Source of the DNA: Stercorarius parasiticus
Taxonomy: Eukaryota; Chordata; Aves; Charadriiformes; Stercorariidae
Direction of reading: 5' to 3'
Length of the DNA: 64,000 bases
Assembly (NCBI GenBank): GCA_013396915.1
Contig: VWZL01002577.1
Coordinates: 434,001 to 498,000 of the forward strand
Shown here: positions 1 through 10,260 of the stretch, one piece after another
How the letters are laid out: the number at the start of each line of letters is the position of its first letter
How positions within the stretch are numbered: position 1 is the first letter of the stretch
Made by a program: the position numbers and the translations under genes
Notes under the pieces: generated by a model
Told to the model about the DNA's origin: nothing
Seen by the model: the letters and a program-made list of their open reading frames with translations, nothing else
Database searches by the model: none

Positions 1-3000
1 TTCCACCCAAACGGACAAATTCTATGTTTAATTACTATAATAGCCCACAGTTTCAAACTTGGGGCCTCAAACAGATTTTCAGGTACGCAACAAGTCAAAT
101 TTTCGATGTTCTGACCCAAATGACATATTGATTTATATGGCTTTTTCCATCTTTTATTACCTTTGAAAATTAAACTGCGTGATTAAGTCTTAAAATATGG
201 AATAAGGAATCTAATTGTAAGCACAAAGCCACTTATCTTTAAAGGGATTTGGCTCAGGAGCTGATTCAGATCTTAGTATTTGTAGATTTAACCCCAAATG
301 CGTGGTGTGGCTCAAATGTAAGCAATAAGAATTTCAAAAGAACCTTTCATTCCTGCATAGTTAGCATCAGAATGAGATTTTTTGTAGGTTGGCCTTTAAG
401 CCAAAAAATTCTCAGTTTTTCCCTCTTAGTGCAATGATTTCACTGCCTGTAACTGTGTTTCATTTGTTGCTCTGCAAATAAGTTATTTATGAGTTTCTGT
501 ATCGGCTTTCAGGAATAAGTCACATTTGTGAGAAATAAGGGAAGTCAAAGGTACCTCTGGAATGACTGCTATGATTGTATGCTTATTTGTAATATAGGAC
601 TTAACCACCCCAGGTTTCCATGGCCCGCAGGATCTCAAGCTACATGGAAGCCTGTTGGACACCACAGCTGTTTTTTTATTACTATTTCGTGTTTATTATT
701 CTATATATAGAACATTCGATATATGAACATTTCCTGCTCTGCTAACAATTCGTACTAATTTAGCATTCTTTTATGAGCACACATGCTAAAACCAGGGCTA
801 CAGTTCAGCAAAGTATTTGAATACGTGTCTCAGTTTAAGAATGCAAGTAGCCTCAGTGCTGAACTGCCTTAATTAATCAAGGCAGATATAAAGTATAAGG
901 AGAGTCCGAAATATAAGAATGTCCTTCAAGGAAAAGAAAGATTAGGTTTTCGTTGGAAGCTACTGTACCTCACAATAATTTCTGCAGACTGTTGGCAGGC
1001 ATTTAAAGTATTTAAAACCCAGAAAATTTTCAGTAATGGAATTTTACTTTGGACCACTTTATTTTAAATTAGCCATATCCCTATCAATAACAGTAAGCAA
1101 CCTACAGCCGTGATTCCAAACTCTCTGGCTTATTTGAGAGGTATATGCAATGTCTTCTTTTCACTTGCTATGCTTTCTTGTCGTTGTTCAAATTGTGTAT
1201 TGAATAAAATAGGTTAGGTGGAATATACTTATTTCATTAGCAGCAAATGCCCTGTGGGCAAAGTTCAAGTTGTATTTTTAGTGTATACAAAACGTGCATA
1301 AAGAGCAATAATCACCTATATGTTCAAAAGCTCACTGTCTAAGTCCTCCTTTGGCACTTATTTGTTGATTAAAAATAAAAAAAATATGTATATTTATACA
1401 TATGTATCTCTTGTCTAAAACAGAACTTATAAGAATATATGCATACATAAAGTTTATATATTTAAGTATAGCATATATAGGTGTGTGTATATATATTTTT
1501 TTTATTACTAATAGAACATTTGGAGTCAGTATATAGAATTACTTCTGATTTGTAAGCCACCTTCAGTGCTATGTTGTACTATTAATATATATGAGACTAT
1601 ATTAAGCTGCATTATATCATACCTGTTATATTAAACGTTACTATGTTTGACGTAAATCCAAACAACTGAGTTGTACAGACATCAACATCAACTAGAATTA
1701 CCATGATCATGACAATGAATATCTAAAATAGACAAAAGAAATATAGAGAAGGTAGACAAGGCATCTTCAAGGGAACAGTACTTTCCCTTTCCAAGATCAG
1801 ATCATCCCTTTAGCCACATCATATGAACAAGACATAGAAAGCCATAGAAACTGTCAGCAAGTTTTGCTCTGCTGCTTTGTGCCTTAACCCTTGACAGGAA
1901 ACAAGTTCCAGTGGGATATTCAAAATACAGTTTAGATATCAGCTCTTATCAACACACTCACTATGTCAGGAGAGAGAGTGAAAATAAAGTTTGCTGTCTT
2001 CTCAGCGGTCTGGACAGCCTCTAACAATGTTTATGTGAACGTCAGAGAGTATCTTTTCTCAGTGCATTGCATCTTGCATGGGTTTCTGAAGCTTTTGATA
2101 AGACATTTTTGGTATTACATCATCTGCCAAACGTGATTCATTCCAAACTTTGCAGCCTTCTCCACCAGGTTTACTCAATTCAACAGTCCTACCAGGGACT
2201 TCAGTCTAAACTAGCACTTCACTGCACTCCATGCCTCTGCTAAGTGAGGGGCAGAATGTTCATCTCCTTACACTGTGACCCACTGGACTGAAACTGTGCA
2301 AATGAGTTAGCCCCAAAAATGTTTCCATTGTTTTTAGCTTCCTAAATACTTAATATTTATTTCTTTGCTACACATTCATTTTATTCTTTATAACATGAGT
2401 AGCCTAACTTGGGGATATATTTCACATTATTTTGGAATGCAGGTGGACTGAGGATCTATCTCCCTCCTCCCTTCACTGCCCTGGAAACAGACAGGAGCTG
2501 GACAGCACAACAATGGATGCATGTTAAATATGCCAGAGCTTGTTAGTATGGTGCCAATAGCAGCACAAGAGTTGGGTAAACTGCCTTCATGCTCCAAACA
2601 AAACACAAAAGAGGGAAGCTGCTTTGCACGGTTTCCCAGCAAAGAAGACTCACTGTGCATCAACATGCAAACAAGCCTCTCCTGGTTTTCACTAGAAATT
2701 AGATACTGGTTTGCATAATGCTGCAGTGGAAGACACTACATAATATTCTGGGATTTGATGTTTAAGGATGCAGTGATGATTAATGACACATTCTACTAGG
2801 AGAGCGTGGTGCTATAGCAGTACTGCCAATTCTTGCAATTACCTACAATAACTTCCCTGAAATCATAAGCAGCATTTTCATAAATGGAGAAAACTCAGTC
2901 ATTTAATAGGTCTGTATTTGTACTTCTTAGCCAGAGATGTTAAATAAGCTTCCTACGACTATTTTCTTTAACAGCATTAATGACTTCTCTTAATCAGTCT

Positions 3001-3190
3001 GCCTTGTTAAGGGCAGACACAAATTGTTGGCATTTTTTGATTCAAATAAGATTACTAGTAATAACCACAAACTAGAGCCTCTAGTTCTGCAAAATATTCT
3101 TTCACTTTTAACAAGAAACTGGGGGTTACAATAGGATTTTTAACCTCACATTAATAAAAATGAAAAACTATCATTAAATTCAATCCTTGT
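1..3190. other. Unique AT-rich DNA, no gene seen
   Basis: No coding exon, RNA gene or recognisable transposon is visible here. Open frames are short (at most about 80 codons) and overlap on opposite strands, as expected by chance. The most distinctive part is a very AT-rich stretch at about 1370-1520, with TA/TG-rich text and a small perfect hairpin: ATATGTAT at 1384-1391, a 4-base loop, and ATACATAT at 1396-1403. The rest looks like ordinary single-copy intergenic or intronic sequence. Confidence 0.7.
1370..1510. repeat. AT-rich low-complexity stretch with small hairpin
   Basis: Dominated by A, T and TATA/TGTA steps, ending in a TG/TA run and a run of T. The arms 1384-1391 and 1396-1403 are perfect reverse complements with a 4-base loop. 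This is probably decayed microsatellite material; no function is evident. Confidence 0.6.
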
Positions 3191-3298
3191 CAAAAAGAAA
3201 GAGAGAGAAAGAAAAAGAGAGAGGGGGACAGAGAGGGAAAGAAAGAAACAATGGAAGAAAAATAAAGAGAGTGACAAAGCAGAGAAAGAGAAAAAGGC
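3191..3298 (+). repeat. Polypurine (GA-rich) tract
   Basis: About 108 bases are almost entirely A and G on the plus strand, mostly AGAGAG/AAAGAAAG text with a GGGGG run near 3223. Only a few pyrimidines interrupt it. This is a degenerate (GA)n/(GAAA)n simple repeat. Long purine-pyrimidine tracts with mirror symmetry can form triplex (H-DNA); whether this one does is inference. Confidence 0.75.
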
Positions 3299-6200
3299 CC
3301 TAAGTATTACATTCAAAAATGCAATAATAAAACAGTTGAGAACACATGAAAAATGAAGTTAAGCTATAATGCTCTATTACCCATGTAAATATTCCACCAT
3401 TAAGCTAGAATCAGAAAAAAATGTTTACTCTTTTTCCTACATTCTTTCAGTCATAAATGACTGAGTTTAATGTTAAGCATGTGAGTAGGCCTATAAAAGC
3501 TATTAGGACTTCATAATGCCTTCAGCTAAGCATATGTGAACTGTTTGCAAGATCATGGGTAATAATGGTCTTTTCAGAGAGGCATCAGTGCTATCAGTGA
3601 CATAAAGAAGTATTTCACCTCAGTCTTGGAAATCTTCCCTTTATTATAAATATTCTTTACCCCTACCAGAACTTGAGATGCACTTTAGTAGTCAGTACCT
3701 CAGCAGGAAGCAGTTTTCTAAAGAAACCATAGTACCTGTAATCACTTCAGATAGGCTTAGGATGCAGAGAAGTCAATATTAAGACTTCCATTGATAAAAC
3801 ACTTAAGCAGGTGCTTAATTTAAGCAAATAAATGCCACCATTTAAAAATATTTACAAACTACCTAAGCTGATAGATTCTCTTTTTGTGAATCTCCTAAAA
3901 GACACAACTAGCCCTTTACCCAATTCCTTAATTTTCTGAAATAAAAACTATCTGTTTTTACCTTAGTTTTACCCATGTTAAAGAGTACTATATCTGATTA
4001 TTGTTATCTCACTTTCAAAGTTATCAGTGGTAAAGTCAGTAGAGATGGTTTTGACATAGGATGTCTTCCAGCCATGGAACATGTGGACAAATTCAATTCC
4101 TGTTTCATTGTACCTTATACTCTGAGAGACAACTATGCGGCAAAGCAAGCTGCTACTTACAGCTCCCACAGTCAGACCACTGGTGAGTTTCAGTCTCAGT
4201 TCAGTCTCCTCTGAAGCAGGTTTCTTTCCTGCTGCAGAGCTTTTCATTCAAGTCACAGATTTTATAGGAGCATCTTTTCTAAAGAACATCAGCGTATGAA
4301 ATTGGTGTGTCTCTGCATGTCTCTGCATGTCCTATGGCTGTGGGAGGTTCACAGCTGTTGTGTGAGAATGTCTCTTTTTGACTCTATAAACAGATCTAGC
4401 TGGAAACATTAGTCCCACTTTCTCCATTTTTTTCTCCCAGTGTTTTAAAGGGCAACATGTTAAATGGAAACCTATGGTGTGTTCAGTCATTTCTGTTTAT
4501 CAGAAGACTTTTTAAGTGACTTTGTGGCTCTGAACGTGGTGAAGTTTTCCTAGAAAGAAGGGATGAATTGCAGTGGTCCTGAGGCTACTCTACATTATGC
4601 TGGGGAAGATTAACAAGAGTATTTTAAGCATAGTTTAAAGCCACCCCTGCATACATCATGGTTTCTGTGAAGGTGAAACTAAAACTCTATTGAAAATTTT
4701 TTTGTGACTTTCCCAAATGGCTCATACAACCTGAGGCTCCTTGTTATTTCACCTCAAGTGGCCTGTTAATATGAGCATGTACTAACAGCAAGGAGACGGA
4801 AACCTCTCTTCCCCTCTCTCTGCTTTCCTCCTTATTATTGAAGCTGGGGTTTATTTTTAACTGTGTCTAAAAAATAAATTAATCTTCCACATTAACAGAA
4901 TAGTCCTCCTCGCCTACAAAAGGAGTGCGTGGTTGTCCATTCCCAGAAGGTACGGGGATGCTGGAGCACCATATGGATAAAGTCTCATTTATGTTTCTGT
5001 CTTCCTCGCATAAATCAGGAAGCCAACCCACCCCTCCACATCAAAAGGTCACTGCCAGAAAGAATAGCAAGGAAACTCCTCCAGACTTGCTGAAAAGCAT
5101 CCAGAAATACGGGAAGGCTGAAGAAGGGACAGTGATGAAATTAGCCTAGTAACTGGGATTATTTTTCTCAATATTGCATTTTTAGGTTTTAATGAAATGC
5201 TTTCACTTTCTTCTCCCTCACATTCATTCTTTCCCTATTTAATTTGTTGGCTTCTCCCACCAGAGAAGTAATGCGTGGCTGTTATATCCTAAGGCCAAAG
5301 GTGGCTCCTGTGGTAGTTCAGCCTCGCTTCATGCATCATACCAGAAAACTTCCTCTGATAGTTGTCTGCATGTATACTAACCATGCTTAATTTGTACAGA
5401 TACTGAAATAAAGGCTCTGGTGTTTTCTCCTTTGCATTTATCCATACCTAGCAAGCTGCCATAACGCACATACCTTTGCCTGGGGGGGGGTTACCTTGCT
5501 GGCTGGGCTTTTAGTCCAGCGTGACTGCCTCCTGATCTCTCTCCCATGACACTGGGGACGCACAATAATGTCCATGTGGTGTCAGCTAGAGCTCCTTTTG
5601 GTATGTCAACGTACATGTTTCCATATGGCAGCAAAGCAGGAAGTGAAACAATAGTGTGTAGGGTCATACTGAAATTTGGGGACTCAATAAAATAGTCCAA
5701 GACTTCTGTTCAGGGCAATAACTCATTCTAAACCACACCCCCAAAATACTCCAAACTGCTTTATGGATTTGTACTTAGGATGAATCACTTTACCACAGCT
5801 GCCACTTCAGCAACATTACATAAATATTGTTTTTAGGGGCCAGGAGGGAGAGAAGGGTGATTTCTTCGTATTTTGTTCCCTTTGATAAAATCACTAAATG
5901 GGAAATTTCTTCCTGCCCCCCTGCAGGAATTCTAATTGAGTGACAGTTTTGAAATCTGCCATAGACTGCAGACATGTATTTATGTCTTGAATTCATCACT
6001 TGAAAGACTACTTTGACAGTAATGGTAAATGTCACCACATGCTTTGAATAGACAGTTCTCCTTAATGCTGGAGGAAGACGAGGTTGGGGAACACTTGCTT
6101 TTAAATGTTTTGAAAGAATTTGACATTTACTTCCTATGCTACTACATCTCAATAAATATTTTCAAGTCAGCCACAAAGAGCTAAGTGGAGTGAACTTAAA

Positions 6201-7318
6201 AGGATGAGAAAGATTTGAGGTCACACAAAATAAGTACTTTAATAACTAAAGAAGAACAAAAGGTTTCTTCTTAAAATGTGGAGCGGTTAGTAAGTTTAGA
6301 TCATGTGAATCATAAATCTTTGGAAGAAGCTTGCAAATGTTTATAGTGATGGTTCAGTGTGAATGTCCTAATGAGAAATGAAGCTCCATGATTTTTAACA
6401 TCCACAATAAAAATAATGATTTTTATCAGTTTTCAAGTCCTGTGTAAATCCAATACTTTTAAATCATGAGGAGTTAATAGTAATTTAATTTTGTAGTACC
6501 AATGATAAATATATGTTTTTAAGATAGGCTTGTGATTTTCAGGTTTGCTAATATAGCTTTGTTTATAATTAGCTCTGTAACCTAGGAACAAAACAAAACA
6601 AAAAAAACCACCAAAAACCCTAAACAAAAAATGTTTCCTAGCATTTGAATAATTCAAGAATATTGTCTTTTATAAATTCAGTTTCCATCCTTTCACTACC
6701 AAAAGGAATTGTGGTAACCAAGCTAAAGGTAATTGGGCTGTTGTTGTCTGAGACTGACATTAGTGGAATGGTAGAACCCTAGGAGAGCACGCTGCACTGG
6801 GAGATCCTTGTGGTTCATCTGTCTCTCCTCTGCTTTGTGTTTGTCTAATCTTACCTCCCACCAGAGCAACTAAATGGGTTCTGTAACTAGGAGAGGTAAA
6901 AATGACACGTCTTCTTTTTCACACTGTGGCAGCATCATAATTTGAGAGTTTTAAAGCAAGTGGGTGAATTGCATCTCTCTCTAATGTGCAAGAAGTTCAC
7001 ATACGTGTTAAAGGTTGTTCATAGAGAAAGCATTCTCCAGTGTATGCAAAAAGTGCACTTGTAGACAGAACAGTTCTCTAGCACAGAACTGTCTTTGACC
7101 TTGCCTCTCACTTTCTTCTAATGAAGCCTTTGAGAAATTTCTTAATGACATGTTAATTAAACACCAACCTTAACTACTATGCATTCTGTACATTTTTTAT
7201 ATGATTTTCCACTATCCCATATTTTTGGTAGATTCAAAGACCAAAGCAAAAGTCACATCTGAACTGATATTCTTTCTATGCTTGTCTACCATGACACATC
7301 ATTTCAGTGATGGTGATA
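3299..7318. other. Unique DNA, no gene seen
   Basis: No recognisable coding sequence or mobile element. Minor items are a perfect tandem duplication of the 10-mer CTCTGCATGT at 4311-4330, a run of 9 G at 5482-5490, and an A-rich run near 6590-6610. Open frames such as 5790-6152 (minus) are isolated and match no family I recognise. Base composition is similar to the rest of the window. Confidence 0.65.
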
Positions 7319-7528
7319 AACCACTGGAAGAAGCTATTCAGCAAAACCAACTTGTCCATTGGTAGAAGTCTTTGAAGCTAGGCTGGATGTCATTCTGGAA
7401 AATACCCGCTAGGCAATTGCAAGATATCCAGCTTAAAACAGGCATAATATTCATGAATGTTTCTGACCTATGTTAAACAAGAGTTGGACTAACTGAGCTC
7501 ACAGTCTCCCTGGATTTAAAAATCTACA
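7319..7528 (+). mobile_element. Ancient CR1 LINE, 3' end fragment (pre-avian type)
   Basis: The text follows the 3' end of a CR1 element in order. It has a CACTGGAAGAAGCT-like segment at the start, a GTCTTTGAAGCTAGGCTGGATG-like segment at about 7369-7390, and a TCATTCTGGAAAATA-like segment right after. Next comes GTTGGACTAACTGAGCTC near 7483-7500 (the GTTGGACTAGATGATC block), then TCTCCCTGG and ATTTAAAAATCTACA. Its ending resembles the older sauropsid CR1 families, whose 3' end reads like AAAATCTATGA, not the avian ATTCTATG octamer. It is heavily diverged and non-coding. The family is inferred from remembered consensus features; an alignment would be decisive. Confidence 0.6.
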
Positions 7529-8254
7529 CACCAGGATTAGTTTTATCCCCATCTAGATGACACTGCAGAAGTCCATGCTGGAGGTAGTTGTCTAGGCTCC
7601 CTTTATAGCTGTCGGTAGATGAATAGGCACCTCTAGGTCACAATTCATCTCACCCTAATGTAGACATCTGAAACAGTGCTTATTTTTCTCCACCAAGTAT
7701 AAAAAGAGTCTAGACAGCTAGCTCAGACATAAATGTTGCATTATATACATCTGAAGTTAGGCAAAATGGAATGAAACCATAAATCCAGATGTCTTGGTAC
7801 TATGAATCCAGTGAACAGTCTTTAGAAAACACTAAAAAGAGCCTATGGTGAACGTTTTGTGTATACCAATAGCTTTGTTTTATGCCTAATATCTGACAGC
7901 CTCTCTGAGGTAGTGTGTATGGGAGCTCAATTTTCAGCCCTGTGGTCCAGGGAGAATAATACTTGCTCTGTATCCTAGGCCACTGTAGCTCTGACAAAGA
8001 AATTCTCCATGCAGGGAAATGGAGGATTCAGATATTTGCCAGCTTAACACTTGTATTTCTCCCCTTGTCTGTATCTCTCCATCACTGTCTTTGTATGTAA
8101 GACTATGCATATAGCTGTCTGAATGTGTTCAGTTGGTTTGGAAAGAGAGACAAAATCCTGGCAGTGATGGGTTCTTAAACAGGACAAAGGTCAGTGATAA
8201 ACGAATGAAAAAGTTTGATTTTCCTCATATAGCTCTGTTTCCCGGAGATGTAGT
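7529..8254. other. Unique DNA, no gene seen
   Basis: Ordinary AT-rich sequence with no recognisable gene or repeat. A 9-base match to the start of let-7 (7906-7914) is not part of a hairpin and was rejected. Confidence 0.6.
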
Positions 8255-8596
8255 GTCCACTTAGACCGGCAGACGTGAGCACTTCTGAGCATACACCGCC
8301 CACTGTCTTGTTGGCTGCTGTTTCTGTGAAGGCTTCAAGGAGAGCGGAACGTCTGTGTAACGTGCTTGAGCTGCCACATCAGAGAGAAGACAACTAGATG
8401 AGCACACAGCACTGGGAGCGGCTGATGAAGCAGCGGGGTGGGTTTCGGGCTGGGGCCAGGGGTGCTCAGCAGCGCAACAGGCTTCCTGGGGAGGAACCCT
8501 GGCACCCACCTGTGGGAAGCTGTGGTGTGCTTCAACTCTGCCTCTGCTGCTGAGCCCACGTGCCCTTCGCTTCAGGTGTGTCCTAGTTGCTGTCCT
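8255..8596. other. GC-richer, CpG-containing block left of the TA array
   Basis: Clearly more GC-rich than its surroundings and holding roughly ten CpG dinucleotides in about 300 bases, while CpG is rare in most of the window. Open frames exist on both strands (for example 8261-8629 minus) but show no recognisable domain. It is too short and too sparse in CpG to call a CpG island. It forms the left flank of the split TA-rich array. It could be a remnant of an unrecognised repeat or a small regulatory block. Confidence 0.45.
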
Positions 8597-8861
8597 CAGG
8601 CCATAGTGTGCGTATGTAGACACATGCACGCTATATACATACGTGCACTATGAACAGTGTATATGTAGAGTATATACACGCACAGTATATATACAGACTT
8701 TATAGTGTATGTATACTATATAATGTATATACAGTATCTATAAAATACTGCATATATACTGTATATAGTACATATATTACACAGCATATATACTATACAC
8801 ATACACTACAGTATAGGTATTATCTCTCTATATATGCTGAGTATCTCTGATGATACTCTAT
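8597..8861. repeat. Degenerate TA-rich satellite-like array, left arm
   Basis: About 260 bases of TATATAC/TGTATA/ACTATA text with scattered C and G and no strict unit. It is highly self-complementary, so it could fold or extrude. It ends at the 5' junction of the inserted CR1; matching TA-rich text resumes at 9521. At the junction there is a perfect hairpin, GAGTATC (8839-8845) against GATACTC (8852-8858) with a 6-base loop. Confidence 0.8.
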
Positions 8862-9331
8862 ATCCTGAGGAGAAGGACTTGGGAATGTCAGTGGATGAGA
8901 ATCTCAACATGACCCAGCAATGTGCACTCACAGCCCAGAAAGCCAAGCGCATCCTGGGCTGCATCAAAAGAAGCGTGGCCAGCAGGTCAAGGGAGGTGAT
9001 TCTGCCCCTCTACTCTGCTCTTGTGAGACCCCATCTGGAGTACTGTGTCCAAATTTGGAGCCCCCAGCATTAGAAGGACATGGACCTGTTAGAGAAGGTC
9101 CAGAGGAGGACCACGAAGATGATCAAAGGGCTGGAGCACTTCTATGAGGACAGGCTAAGAGAGTTGGGGTTGTTCAGTCTGGAGAAGAGAAGGCTCTGGG
9201 GAGACCTCATAGTGGCCTTCCAGTACCTAAAGGGGGCCTACAGGAAAGCTGGAGAGGGACTTTTTACAAGGGCATGTAGTGATAGGATGACGGGTAATGG
9301 CTTCAAACTGGAAGAAGGTAATTTAGATTAG
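8862..9331 (+). pseudogene. Broken C-terminal fragment of CR1 ORF2 (reverse transcriptase polyprotein)
   Basis: The frame encodes the region after the reverse-transcriptase domain, with the typical [20 protein letters not shown] run (about 8950-9009) followed by a [16 protein letters not shown] run. It is interrupted by an in-frame TAG at 9071-9073, where the next codons continue the family sequence in the same frame; a single substitution of an AAG codon would explain the stop. The same frame goes on through the [14 protein letters not shown] and RLRELGLFSLEKRR motifs. It then loses frame at about 9319-9321, where one base is missing relative to the other CR1 copy in this window, and stops at 9329-9331. 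The N-terminal endonuclease and the reverse-transcriptase catalytic core are absent through 5' truncation. It is not functional. Confidence 0.9.
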
Positions 9332-9520
9332 ATATTTGGAAGAAATTTTTCACTATAAGGGTGGTGAGTGGATACCCCATCCTGGAAGTGTTCAAGGCCA
9401 GGCTGGATGGGGCTTTGAGCAACCTGGTCTAGTGGGAGGTGTCCCTGCCCATGGCAGGGGGGTTGGAACTAGATGATCTTTAAGGTCCCTTCCAACACAA
9501 ACCATTCTATGATTCTACGA
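8862..9520 (+). mobile_element. CR1 LINE, 5'-truncated, avian type, inside a TA array
   Basis: A 659-bp 3' part of a CR1 retrotransposon. It starts at GAGGAGAAGGACTTGGG inside ORF2 and runs through the last part of the reverse-transcriptase ORF and the 3' UTR. It ends with GGTTGGAACTAGATGATC, a CCTTCCAACACAAACCATT segment and the octamer-like tail ATTCTATGATTCTACGA. Severe 5' truncation is typical of CR1. It is the better preserved of the two long copies. Compared with the copy at 17788-18472 it lacks about 31 bases near 9372-9375. No target-site duplication is clear, as usual for CR1 and as expected in repetitive TA flanks. The tail suggests a CR1-J/F-like subfamily, but the subfamily is uncertain. 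Confidence 0.95.
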
Positions 9521-9676
9521 TATAGTATATATACACTAAATGTACTGTATATACACTATGTATATATACGTACAATATGTATATACAACGTGTATATAGG
9601 TATATACTATACACAGACACACACAAACACAATGTGTATACTATATGTATAGACATTGTGTGTGTATATGTACAGA
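9521..9676. repeat. Degenerate TA-rich array, right arm
   Basis: TA/GTATATAC text resumes immediately after the CR1 tail, with a short ACACACAAACACAA stretch near 9617-9632 and TGTGTGTATATG at the end. Composition and texture match the left arm (8597-8861), so the CR1 most simply inserted into an existing array. Confidence 0.8.
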
Positions 9677-10260
9677 TGCTATGACAGGAGGAAGGGGGTT
9701 GACCCAACGGTTATCAGCTGGTGGGGACACCAGAGGGCCAGCAGGGCGCCCAGCCTTGCAGTTACTGGTGCTGTTAACTGCACAGACTGGAGGCCGCTGG
9801 TCTTGATGGTCTTGCTTTAAGTGGCAGTGCAAGCACAGGCTGCGAGGAATTTCACCCAGAAACAATAACTCTGAAAATATTTGGGCTTTCAGCATTCTTT
9901 TGTAGACTAGTACGGAAAGTTAGAAAGCAAAATTGCTGCCAGCGCTCAAGCACGTTCACTAGTCTGACGGCGACCTTATTATGGCTGTTCTGGCCCAGGT
10001 CCAACCTTGGCAGTACTGTAGGGAGGGCGAAGAAGGGTAAAGGTCCTGGAGACAGCCATTGGCAGGGAATATTTTCATCTTCCCTGCAATAATGCTGCTC
10101 TGAAAGGGAGTTTGGGGTGGTGGGTGGTGCTCTCTGAAACTGGTCTGTGGCTCCAGGATCCCTTTGGAGTGAGCACAATAGCCATAAGGATGAATGGTCT
10201 CACAAACACAACTCCTCTGGCCTCTTGATGTATTTCTCCTGGTGCTCTCTGGGGAAGCAA
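9677..10260. other. GC-richer block right of the TA array
   Basis: Noticeably more GC-rich than the window average, with a palindromic GGGCGCCC at 9744-9751. Frames on the minus strand (9852-10178, 10075-10260) are open but overlap each other in different frames and match nothing known to me. One CTCF-like core lies at 9727-9740. No gene is supported. Confidence 0.45.
9727..9740 (+). promoter_or_regulatory. Candidate CTCF-like site
   Basis: ACACCAGAGGGCCA matches the CCASYAGRKGGCRS core at about 11 of 14 positions, including the central CAGAGGGC. A second match of similar quality, in the same orientation, lies at 10337-10351. Only a motif match; occupancy is unknown. Confidence 0.25.

Noticed and set aside
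7906..7914. TGAGGTAGT, identical to the start of let-7
   Set aside because: The match ends after nine bases, and neither flank contains a complementary arm, so no precursor hairpin can form.
8650..8850. Tyr/Ile-rich ORF across the TA array
   Set aside because: It is an artefact of TAT/ATA/TAC codons in TA-rich repeats, not a gene.
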